This document shows, piece after piece, positions 1 through 9,685 of a DNA stretch of 64,000 bases. The translations under genes were made by a program, and so were the position numbers. The notes under the pieces were generated by a model. That model saw only the letters and a program-made list of their open reading frames with translations. It did no database searches and was not told the DNA's origin. This DNA comes from Laburnicola sp. R22_1 (lineage: Eukaryota; Ascomycota; Dothideomycetes; Pleosporales; Didymosphaeriaceae): positions 3,038,001 through 3,102,000 of the forward strand of contig JACONQ010000002.1 of NCBI GenBank assembly GCA_014281115.1, in the 5' to 3' direction. Within the stretch, counting starts at the first letter, position 1; the number at the start of each line of letters is the position of its first letter.

Positions 1-860
1 TATTTACTGTACTACTTATTTTCTACTACTATATAATTAGTAATATTAGGTGTTTAACCTTTATAATACTAATTCTAGCTAGCCCTATTATTATTATTAT
101 TATCTTTCTTATTACATATATATAGATGTGTAACTGCCCGCCTAGTAGTAATAGTATTACTAGAGTAAGAGATAGCTATACTAGATTATAACCTTAAGGT
201 TTCTAGCTTATATAATAATTAAATATATTATATAGTATATAAATAAACACTTAATTTATATTTAGTTATAAATTATATATTACGTATGCGTAGGTAACTA
301 TATATTATATTATTAACTACCTCTAGTATAAGGGGCTAATTTGCACGTGCTAATAAATAGTTATAATAAATAGTCCTTAGCCTAACCTATCTCTAAGCTA
401 CTTTACCTTTTTTAATAGGTTTTTAGCATACCTATAGCTTTTTCTTATAGCGTCATACTATATACTAAAAGGTCTGCGATATTTCTCTCCTAGATATAAA
501 TACTAAATAAATAGTTAGATACTTAGTCTTAGATTTAATTTATATATTTAATAATAAAGCTATATTTTTACTATAATAAGTAAATATAATAATTACTACT
601 ATAATAATAAGGATATTTTTATAGTAATTTATTATAAAAATTATATATAGCTAATAAAAAAATATAATTAGTTAAACCTAATATAACCTAGTCTATATAA
701 CTCTAACCTAACCTATAGCCTATATAACTTTAACTTAACTTATACCTATTGCTAGCGTAAAATTTATAGGTAAAGATTAGATTAGAGTTAATATCTTATA
801 TAAGAGAATCTAATCCTAATCTAATCTATACCTATTTGTTAGCCTAATTACCTATTATAT

Positions 861-957
861 ATAATATTAATTTATCTATCTACTAGTAGAATAATAAAGG
901 CTGTTATTTTAAATAATATTAAAAAAGCAAAGTCCCCTACTTAGTAATTAAAAAGAG
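861..957 (-). repeat. Dispersed ~100-bp repeat, copy 1 (reverse)
   Basis: This is the reverse-orientation copy of the repeat whose forward form opens with CTCTTTTTAATTACTAAG and closes near TAGGTAGAT...TAACGCCA. It is degraded at several C/G positions. The same family supplies the terminal inverted repeats of the MITE-like element at 61353-61747. Confidence 0.75.
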
Positions 958-1041
958 TATAAAACCTATTATATATATTATTAAATTAACTATTTAGAAA
1001 TTAAATAATAAAAACTTTTATTTTGAATACTTATTATATAT

Positions 1042-1143
1042 GCTCTTTTTAATTACTAAGTAAAGGGCTCTACTTTTTTATTATATTATTTAAGATAAAA
1101 GTCTTTATTATCTTATTCCTAAATAGATTAAATAACGCTATAT
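1042..1143 (+). repeat. Dispersed ~100-bp repeat, copy 2
   Basis: Forward copy, with C-to-T changes relative to the better copies: CTACTTTTTTA replaces CTGCTTTTTTA, and the CCTAGGTAGAT core reads CTAAATAGAT. It lies 85 bp from copy 1 with outer ends facing each other, so the two are ends of different elements rather than one pair. Confidence 0.75.
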
Positions 1144-1146
1144 TAA

Positions 1147-1266
1147 AGATTTTTATTATATAGAGATTCTAACTAAGGTTAAGTCCGCACTATATATAGA
1201 GAGGAGTACCTAGCACATAGTAGTAGTAATAAAATATATACAAAATAATAATAATTTTATTATTAA
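1147..1266 (+). repeat. Dispersed repeat B, copy 1
   Basis: The segment around TTCTAACTAAGGTTAAGTCC and the following AGAGAGGAGTA...AATATATACAAAATAATAATAA matches 62201-62340 closely; the copy at 62 kb has about 20 extra bases in the middle. The sequence has no coding potential. It is probably part of a larger degraded element. Confidence 0.7.
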
Positions 1267-1405
1267 CGTTCTATATAATAGTATTAATAATAGTAGTTAA
1301 TAATAACGCTATATATATATAGTAATTATTAATTTTAAAAATATATTTTCTATTTTAGTATTTAAAAAAGTATTTAAAATAATTAAAATTATATATAGTT
1401 ACTAT

Positions 1406-1515
1406 GCTCTTTTTGATTTTTTGATTACTAAGCAGGGGGCTCTGCTTTTTTGTCATGTTATTTGAGATGAAAGCCTTTGTCGTCTTACCCCTAGGTAGAT
1501 AAATTAACGCCACAT
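1406..1515 (+). repeat. Dispersed ~100-bp repeat, copy 3
   Basis: This is the least AT-shifted copy: it keeps GTCATGTTATTTGAGATGAA and GTCGTCTTACCCCTAGGTAG where other copies show A/T. It may therefore be close to the unmutated state of the family. It ends about 30 bp before the AT-rich to GC-balanced boundary. Confidence 0.75.
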
Positions 1516-1545
1516 ATATAGTAAATAAGGTAAAATAAATAATTA

Positions 1546-4500
1546 TTTATAAAAATCGGAGCGATACCTATTGTACCGCGAGTACATACTAGTACACGCC
1601 GCCCGGCATGGCGCACGCCTCAGGCGCACGCCTCGGTGGGTTCCACGGGAGAAGACGGCGGCTGTCCGCCCCAATATTTGCAGTTGCAGCGGCCGTCTTC
1701 TCGTCTTTTTTTTTCTTGTGCTGGCTTGCGTGCGTGCCTGCCCCGGATGCCTGTGCACGCTAGCCTAGCGGGCTCGTCCCTGAGGGTCGGAGCTACCTGC
1801 ACCTGCACCTGCATGCACCTGGACGTCCAACACCACCGCCCACCAGTCGGCCTCTTATCCACGCGCGGGAGAATCCTCGACGGGCCATCGTGGCGAGACT
1901 GCGACGCCTCGAGCCTGCATCTCCTCCCCGGCCTCGCGGCGGCACGGCATGGCAGTTGTCTGATGACACTGACAGCGCGACACCCCGGATTCGCAGCGCC
2001 GGATACGGTAGCAGGCAGACCCTTTGGCCAGACCTTATGCCCGTCATCTCCCGTCTCCCGCAGGCCAGTGCTACCTGACCACGCCAGCACCGGATTGCGA
2101 CCGAGACGCCATCTTGTCTCACGTCACTCATCTCTCGTCACACCTGGCAGGCTGGCACAGCGACCGACTGCCCCAGGCACCATGCAGCACAGAGTGCCAG
2201 AGATGCACGCACTCTCAAACTGATGGCCACGACTGCATGCAACCATGCCTGCCCCGCCTCCCCGATGCACTCGCATGCACGCCGCGCTGCGTCCGAGGAA
2301 CGGACTTGCAGAGTGGGAGCAACTCGTGTGCCGTGTGCAGCAACCCCCGCCAAGAGAGGAAGGAAATCGGCCTCCCCGCCGACTTGGATCTCCATGGCTA
2401 CTACGTCTGCAGCTCGACGCCAACATGCAGATGCGCCAAGCGCAGACGAACCCCCAAGGAACCATTTGGCAAGCACGTCACTGCTGGATGCTGTATACGT
2501 AGCAACTTGTCCGATGTGCTGCCCGCTCCCTCATCCTCTGCCTATCCATCTTCTGCCGCCGAGTGGCATGCCATGCACCTCCCGCAAGAGGACTCCACCC
2601 TCGCGTGATGTCTTCAACCAGGGACATTGCACTTTTCCCAGGCCCGTAATTCAAATGCATTCCATATTGCTGGGTCCGCGCAGAAAATTTTCTTCTCGGT
2701 CGCTATTCGCTAATGCGTGCTCGGCTCGAGCAACAACACAACAGCTTTTGCCGAACGTGGGATGTCTTTTGCTCACCGTTCAGCAGCGCCTGTCACAGTT
2801 GTGCCTCCGTGCCACATCCGGAGAATTCACCAATGCGCCCTGAAATTTACATGGCATCATGTGCAATTCTGCACATCACGCCAACAATAAAACAAGCGAA
2901 CATCTCAAATTTGTAATGTAATCCTTCGCTTTTGCACCCAAGGTTCATGGATGAACGACTGCTTACGGCAATGACTACATTCCGCCTCATTGGCAGCTTC
3001 ATTCCCTGCAAACAGCATCTGGTTTTTGTTGCGCGGCTCTTGCGCAAAATGATTTTGTGGCCTAATAAGCGGGGAATAGTAGGTCTGGACCTATTATTCA
3101 TCAGCATTAGAGTGCTTGGTTGCCAAGCACCAATTAAGCAACTCTTCGCGACGGAATACTACATAGCCACCAACATTTTCAAAGTTTTCATGACCCAAAA
3201 CACATCGCCTCAAGTCATTCTCACCACTGCATCGGTCTTTCCAACTGGGCGAACTCTATTCAATCCACATTCTTGGCCTGCTCCTCCTGATGCTGCTACC
3301 TTCAGGTACCGTCTGCGAGTCTGTTGCCGGATACGAAGAGTTGATCCTAGGACCCTGCCCGTGGAAGCATATCAGGACCAACAGAGGAATATCCGAGCAT
3401 CTGCCTGCGCATGAGCTATGGACGATATTGTGTATACTTGACACATGCTTTTGCCGCCTGCCGTCGATTGTCTCCTTGTGCCAGATGCTTCCAATCTACG
3501 TTTAGAATCCCGGAGCGCTGTCTTGACATGGAAGCGATTCTGACAGAGCGCGTGTTCAACACTACTCAAGGCCGAGCACTTTCAAGGTCATGAGGCACAG
3601 TGGATGCCGCCTTTGAGTGCCAATGAGTGGAGGCTTGCCAATCGCCTAATACGAAACCGAGTTTCCTAGCCGACGATCAATCGCATATCATGTAAGTTCT
3701 AAGTTCTAAGATGCTCATAGTTAGACACAAGCTTCTAGCGCAGGTCTGCTAGCCTCGATCTTCCATCCCTTAGCACGGCGTTATCAAACCACGGCATCAC
3801 CTGCTCAACCATGAACGAGGGCGAGCTGAGGCGATCTGGAGGCGATCTCGAGACCCTGACGACGAATCTGGGTTGACGTTTGCCGCCGCAACACTTGGCA
3901 AACCTTCAGCTTCAGATTTATCGACCTGGCAGTAGCGCGTACACTCTAGCCGCATGGGAGGGCACGATGGCTTCTCACGCCATGCAACCTAAAATGACTT
4001 GCAGCGTCTATGATTACTGCATGGCACATGCAAACACCATGTACCTTTTGTATCTATGTGTCTGTGGCATCGGCGTCCAGCGACTAACCTTTGTAGCTAA
4101 TCCAAAGCGTAAGCCCGAGGAGATAGATTCCCACACTACGACGCATGGAAACCTCGTGGTTCGTGGCACGTTGGAACTGAGGGCCGGTCGTCAATAGCTA
4201 CGAGTCATCGCGAGGGCGATCGATAGCCGTTGGCCCGTTGCTCTTCCCAAGAACGATCAGAACGCCACCCAGACAAGTCTTGCGTATACGAGGCGTTGGA
4301 ATAACCGCATTACGTACGAACCTATGAGGCGGTCTCATGCCAACCTACTGCGCCACTGTTTTCCCGTGATTAAAGAGGGGAGCATCTGATTGGTCTCCAC
4401 TGCGTCTTGGATACTCGCCTCTGATGCGCACGAGGCTGTGGTGAATAGTGACTCTCTAGTGCATTGCATCTCATATACAGTAGTAGATGGATCATCGACC

Positions 4501-5794
4501 AAGATCGAGGCGACCCGTGGAGTCTAACGCGGCAATGTCCTCCAGTGGTGTGGGGTGATGAGTGGGCAGGCAAGCAAGCAACTCCCTGCGTGGTAAGGGT
4601 TCCATGAATCATTCATTCCTTAGTCTCCGTTGATATTATTTTAGTTTCCGTCGATAGGCAGCTCGTGGACAAGGTTTCGCGTTCGCATCCTGGAATGCTT
4701 ACGCGGCTGGACTACTCGATGGCGCTACCTTCTAGCTAGTAAGCACGACCGAGTACGGTACATACCGGTGTCGTCCGAGGCTAGATTTCCATCTACATAC
4801 TTGCCGTACTGTGCGTGGACTGCTGTGTTGCCGAGGCAAGTCTCGGCCCCACACACGAGGCCCGCGGCTCAAGCATGTATTCATCTGGATAGGAGGCGCA
4901 GAAACAGGTGCGCTCGAAATTCTGCATTGGTAGCGAAAGAAAGGACTACACGTGATGGGTTCATACAGTGGCGCGGGAGCCCTGGAGTGGAGCGGGAGTA
5001 CAAGGAGAATTGGTTGTTGGTTCGGCCGGTATTCTCCCGAGCGCGGGCGTTGCCCCTCATTGCGACTCAGGCTGGAGGGGTTCAAAGGCCGGGGTCGGGC
5101 TCTGGGGGCTAGATAATGATATGACAATGATATACCCCACTATGGATACCCACGTCTGCATTACGGGTTTCATGTTGAGAGTATAACTATGGAGTAGTAC
5201 GCGCGTTGTGTGTTGTTGAATTGTAGAGTGTGGGGAGTGGTGGATCGTCTTGCACGGGCCCGAGTAGCATAACAATGTGCTATGTACTTACTGTCCGACA
5301 AGGGATCACAAAAGTAGGGCCCGCACGTCTGCAATGCCGCTGTCTTCACCCACGCTAGGAATGAAAGAATTGGTGTTTGTTTCTATCGGTTTTGGTACGC
5401 TTGGTTTTGAAGTGATTGATCATGAATTGTCGCTTGATTCTGTTGACCCTGTCCATTTGTCGAATCTGGTCGTAATGTTTTACGCCATGCCTGGAGTTGT
5501 TTGCTTATGGTGATATATGTTTTCTTAATTATTTCTTCACTTGTTGGGTCTATTCGCCCGTTGAATCTGGACTTGATGTGCTGCGTTATATCTAAGAGTT
5601 ACTTGACCATGACAGTGCGTGGTACCTCCCCCATTGCTTCGGCCGCATCTACCCCGCCAAACCGACGCCTCCATCCACCACCCAACACACAAACCACAAA
5701 CAAACCCCTCAACATATGCAACGCAAGCATCACCACCACCCCAATTCCCCCTCCCCTCCATCCATTCCCCCCCAACCACCAAACCACCCACACC
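1546..5794. other. GC-balanced region without a supportable gene
   Basis: About 4.2 kb of ordinary composition. Many open frames overlap on both strands, but none has a recognisable domain, consistent codon use or believable splice structure. The part at 1570-2700 is GC-rich, rich in GCATGC/TGCA-like words and open in five frames, which is typical of non-coding GC-rich DNA. The last 200 bases before 5795 are nearly pure A/C and act as leader to the downstream gene. A non-coding RNA or a fast-evolving small gene cannot be excluded. Confidence 0.5.
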
Positions 5795-7121
5795 ATGGCA
5801 CCACCCCCCAAAATCCTAGACTCCCACGTCCACCTCTGGCCCGCGACGGCAACCTCGCCCACCTCCCACGCGTGGATGACGCCGGGCTCCCCCCTCGCAA
5901 AACGCCACGCCATCTCCGACTACCGCGCCGCCACCGCGTCCTCGCCCGTCCAACCCGCCGGCTTCCTCTACGTCGAAACAGACCGCTACCTCCCGTCTGC
6001 GGCGCCGCCGCTCGCCCTCGATGCCACCACCCCCGCCACAGCACCAGCCGCGCAACGCGCCGCGCTCAAAGAATGGGCCAGCGCCCCGCTGCAAGAGCTG
6101 GCGTACCTGCGGCGCCTCGTCACGGGGACGCTGGAAGCGGGCGATGACGACGACGCCGCGTGCGTCGAGGCTGCGGCGGCGGATGCGCGCTGGATAAAGG
6201 GTCTTGTTGTTTGGGCGCCGTTTCACCTCCCGTCGGCCGTGTTTGATATGTACCTTTGTGTTGCGAGGGAGACGCTGGGCGAGGAGGGGTGGGACCGCGT
6301 CGTCGGGTTTCGGTATTTGTTGCAGGGGCGGAGCGTGGGGGAGATGGAGGAGGTGGTGGGGAATGCGTGGTTTGTGGGGAATGTACGAAGGGCGTGTGGG
6401 AAGGGGGAGGAGGGAGAGGGGGGGAGAAAGAGGGCATTTGATGTCGGGGTTGATGCGCATAGGGATGGGGTGGAGTGTTTAGACGTGGTGGGTGGGCTGG
6501 TGGAGAGGGTGGGGGAGGGGGTGACTTTTGTGCTGGGTAGGTGTGCATTTGTGTTTTGTTTTTTGCGTTGTCTTGGAGTGGTTTTGAGCGAGGGGGGAGG
6601 GGGCGTGTGGTGCGAGGCATGTAACGCAATGCAATTGGATTGTATCATGGGGAAGGACGGACGAGCTCTACCCCTCCTACCAACCAATCATCCCAACCAA
6701 TCATCAAACTAACACCCACAACCAGACCACCTCCTCAAACCCGCCCTTACCCCCGCCACCAACCTCCTCCCCATCCCCCTCCCCCACCCCATCCTCAACC
6801 CACCTAACCCACCTCACCACCCTCTCCACCCACCCAACAACCTACCTCAAACTCTCCGGCCTCCTCAACGAATTCAGCCCGCACGCGACCCCCCGCTCCC
6901 CCTCCGCCGTCCTGCGCGCCATAACGCCTTACCTCGACCACGCACTGGCACACTTCGGGCCGAAGAGGTTGTTGTTTGGGAGCGATTGGCCGGTGTGTAA
7001 TGTTGGGGGGCCGGCTGGGGAGGCGGGGAATTGGGCGTTTTGGAGGGAGGTTGTGGATATGTGGATGGAGGGGGTGGGGATGGGGAGGGGGAGAGGGAGG
7101 GGGTTTGGGGGGGCAATGTAA
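5795..7121 (+). CDS. LRA2: Amidohydrolase, probable L-rhamnono-gamma-lactonase (frame break in exon 2)
   Basis: Metal-dependent amidohydrolase (COG3618/amidohydrolase_2 family). Fungal members of this type hydrolyse L-rhamnono-lactone to L-rhamnonate in the oxidative L-rhamnose pathway. The start MAPPPKILDSHVHLWP carries the HxH metal motif. Other family blocks are KGLVVWAPFHLPSA, GFRYLLQG, FDVGVD, VLDHLLKP, YLKLSGLLNEFSP and the C-terminal LLFGSDWPVCNV with the metal-binding Asp. Exon 1 is 5795-6536, the intron 6537-6725 (GTAGGT...CCAG) and exon 2 6726-7121. The splice gives VLDHLLKP in one frame, but YLKLSG...GSDWPVCNV lies one base further along. A one-base surplus or two-base loss is therefore needed within the C-runs at about 6770-6795. 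This could be a real lesion or a homopolymer sequencing error. A dehydrogenase of the same pathway lies 1.1 kb downstream, convergent. The rhamnose assignment rests on recalled family resemblance. Confidence 0.75.
6976..7115 (+). other. G-run-rich tract (possible G-quadruplex DNA)
   Basis: The + strand has many runs of three or more G (GGGGGG, GGGG, GGGGG and so on) separated by one to seven bases. It covers the end of the lactonase reading frame and passes into its 3' side. The density is enough to predict G-quadruplex formation on the non-template strand. It is one extreme of the keto-rich segments described under findings. Confidence 0.5.
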
Positions 7122-8224
7122 GGGGGGCTTATGGGGTGGGGTTGTAGGGTTAAGAGGGGGTGATTTTGGATGGGATATTGTAAGTGTGTAAGGGGGGCGG
7201 GGGCGAGGAAAAGGAAGTAAGAGTGGGTAGGCTGGGAGGTGAGTGTGTTTTCGAATTATGAGGGTGAGGGTGAGGGTGATTGGGTGGGATGGGGTAGATG
7301 GATGGGGTTGTTTCTCTTATCTATTTGTCTAATTTCCCTGGACTTAACCTTAGACGGGCCTTACTAAGCACGAGCGAGCGGGCAAGAAAGCCAAAAAAAA
7401 AACAAAAGATATTCAATCCAAGAATACTCAATACAAGTACATGCATGGCTTGATTATTTGATATGTTCCCACCTATCTATCTACCCAGTTACCTACCTAA
7501 AACCTTACAACTGACCCTTTCACCCGTTTCCTCGCCCCCTGTATCTCTTCTTCTTCTTCTATCCTACTATCTTAAAAAAATCTATCTACTGTCCTACTAA
7601 AGGTAGGTAGACACTATAGGATAGAGAATCAGTAGTATCGAATATATATATAATTCCCTACTTGTAGATACGTAGAGATAAAATAGAGATAGAGATACTT
7701 TTCTATATAATAAATAGGAAGGGCATGTTATAGTAATAATATAACCCCTTTTTGTCAACACCACCTTGAAACGCTTTTCTGTGTTAATAACAGCAGGAGG
7801 GATAACTGCTATTATTGTAATATTTTTATTAGAAACCCCTTAGTCGCAAAAAAAAAAAATCAAACCATAGTAATAATACATGGGGTTTAGAAGATTACAG
7901 TAGTATGGAGGAAGGGAGGTTGATATAGGTAAGGGTGTATTTTGTTTAATAGGAATTTCTTCCCCTCCTTTTAAAAAAGAAGATTGTGTAGGAGAGAAGT
8001 ATAGAGAGATAGGGGTTAGTTGGTTGGTTTGCTGTTATTTAAGTCAAGGGTTAAGGCTTGAGGTAGTTGGTATTATTGCGAAACTAGCTAAGCTAGATAG
8101 TAAATAGGGGGACGGACGCGAGAGATGTGTCTTCTATACTGGGGAATGGAGAAGTAGTCTCTATACGCTCAGTAATATAGAAGTCCCCCATCCCTATTCC
8201 CTTGCCCCCACACACACACACCCA
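7122..8224. other. Convergent intergenic region
   Basis: This region lies between the 3' ends of the lactonase (+) and the dehydrogenase (-). It starts G/T-rich, turns AT-rich at 7560-8110 with short microsatellite-like stretches (TTCTTCTTCTTCT near 7548) and ends in an A/C-rich (CA)n stretch near 8208. No gene was seen. Confidence 0.6.
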
Positions 8225-9252
8225 TCACTGCAAATTAACAAACAACCCCCCATCCACCAACACCTGCGCCCCATTAACATACCCACTCAACTGTTCACAC
8301 GCCAAAAACACCGCCGGCCCCACCAAATCTTGCACAACACCCGTCCTCCCCAACGGAATCCTCCCCTCCATATACTTTCTCTTGGCCTCGTCTTCCAAAT
8401 CCGCCTCATTCAACTGCGTCTTGATGGTCCCGGGGAGCAGCGCGTTGCAGCGGATGTTGTATTTCCCGAGGGCGCAGGCGCACGACTGGATGAGGCTGAG
8501 GACACCGGCTTTGGTCGGTGTGTAGTGCGCTTGTTGGGAGCCGCCGACGAGGGCGCTGATGCTGCTTATGCCGATGAGGGAGCCGCCGGGCGGGGTTTGA
8601 GTGGTGAGTTGGGCGGCGGCGGCTTGGAGGGTGTGGAAGGCGCCGCTTAGGTTGGTGGTTAGGGTGGAGGTCCAGGTTTGTTCGGTTATTCTGGGGGGTA
8701 GGGGGGTTAGTGGGTGTAATTTTGGATTGGGTTGGAGGGTTGGAGGGAGGTAGAGGTATGTCGTCTCGTCGTACCGCACCGCAGTGCTGTTGAATCGAGT
8801 GAATCAACAGCCAGCTAAGCAGTGCAGACCCCTCCAGGACAAGACAAAACAACACCACCAAACCACCAAAAAAAAAGAAAAAAAACTCACTCTAAAAACT
8901 CCCGAAACTCACAAACCCCGGCATTACTAACCACGACATCCAACCTCCCCCACCGCCGCACCACCTCCTCAACCAGCCTCTTCCCCGTCCCCGCATCCCC
9001 AACATCCCCCGGCACCTCGGCGAGCCGCCGCTCCGCCTCCGCCCGACTGCCCACTATCGCCGTCGCCTCGTCCAGCATCGTCTGGAACTGCGCGTGCGAC
9101 GCCGCGTCCCCGAGGTGGTTGACGGCGACGTTGGCCCCGTGCGCGAGGTACCCGAGCGCGATGGCGCGCCCGATGCCCGTCACGCCGCCCGTTATGGCCG
9201 TCGATTTGTTGGCGAGGAGTTGTGGTGTGGAAGCGGAGGTGGAGGTGGACAT
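8225..9252 (-). CDS. LRA1: Short-chain dehydrogenase, probable L-rhamnose 1-dehydrogenase
   Basis: NAD(P)-dependent short-chain dehydrogenase/reductase of 275 aa, two exons: 9252-8891 and 8690-8225, with intron 8691-8890 (GTGAGT...CCCCCAG). The N-terminal Rossmann loop reads TGGVTGIG (about residues 20-27), followed by VVSNAG. Catalytic residues are visible as Ser in GISSIS (about 163) and Tyr177/Lys181 in YTPTK. The C-terminus VLVDGGLFVNLQ and the block RCNALLPGTIKTQL are typical of fungal L-rhamnose 1-dehydrogenases, which oxidise L-rhamnose to the lactone handled by the neighbouring amidohydrolase. I chose the ATG at 9252 because it leaves a normal short leader before the nucleotide-binding motif; an upstream in-frame ATG at 9384 would add 44 unconserved residues. 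Other sugar SDRs are the main alternative. Confidence 0.85.
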
Positions 9253-9685
9253 GGCGGGCGAGTGTGGCAGGTGGACGGACGGGCGCTGTGTATGTCTTTG
9301 CTTACGGAGCTGAGCTGGTTGGCGTTGTGAATGGGAATATGCGAAAAGTAGGTAGGTAGGTAAAGAGGGAGAAGCGGGGTCCAATACAGATCAAGGCCGA
9401 CAAGAACGATATCTCCAGCTTCCAGCGGCGCTGTCGTCAAAATCGGCGCGGAGAAGCAGACTGCGTGCGGGCGTTGACGTCCTCATGGTGTTTAAATGGT
9501 GTAGCGGGGCGGGGCAAAGCAGGTGGTCGGGTGTGGGTAGTAGTGGGCTGGAGCTTGGACGAGCTGGGCGTTCGGGGCAAAGGACGCCGATGGTGCTTGG
9601 GAGCGTCGAAACCAAAACTGCCCACCGTCAAAGAAAGTCACAGGACGCAAAACGGAGCAACATCCATGTCTTTATTTGCGGTATC
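9253..9685. other. Upstream region of the dehydrogenase
   Basis: 433 bp between the dehydrogenase start and the stop codon of the ROK1 gene, both on the minus strand. On the + strand it is G/T-rich up to about 9600. A GGTAGGTAGGTA stretch lies near 9350. No further gene was seen; it presumably holds the dehydrogenase promoter and the ROK1 3' end. Confidence 0.5.

Larger units (their letters stand above)
1..1545. repeat. AT-rich, gene-free repeat block
   Basis: The block is almost wholly A/T, with dense stop codons in all frames and no open reading frame of note. It contains three copies of a roughly 100-bp repeat (861-957 reverse, 1042-1143 and 1406-1515 forward) and a second repeat at 1147-1266 that recurs at 62201-62340. 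Composition changes abruptly to GC-balanced DNA at about 1545. This is the usual look of RIP-degraded transposon debris in ascomycetes; the RIP origin is inferred. Confidence 0.85.

Noticed and set aside
1620..2608. Overlapping ORFs of 112-195 aa on both strands
   Set aside because: GC-rich sequence open in five frames at once. No domain, no codon-position pattern and low-complexity amino-acid content; the frames are mutual shadows.
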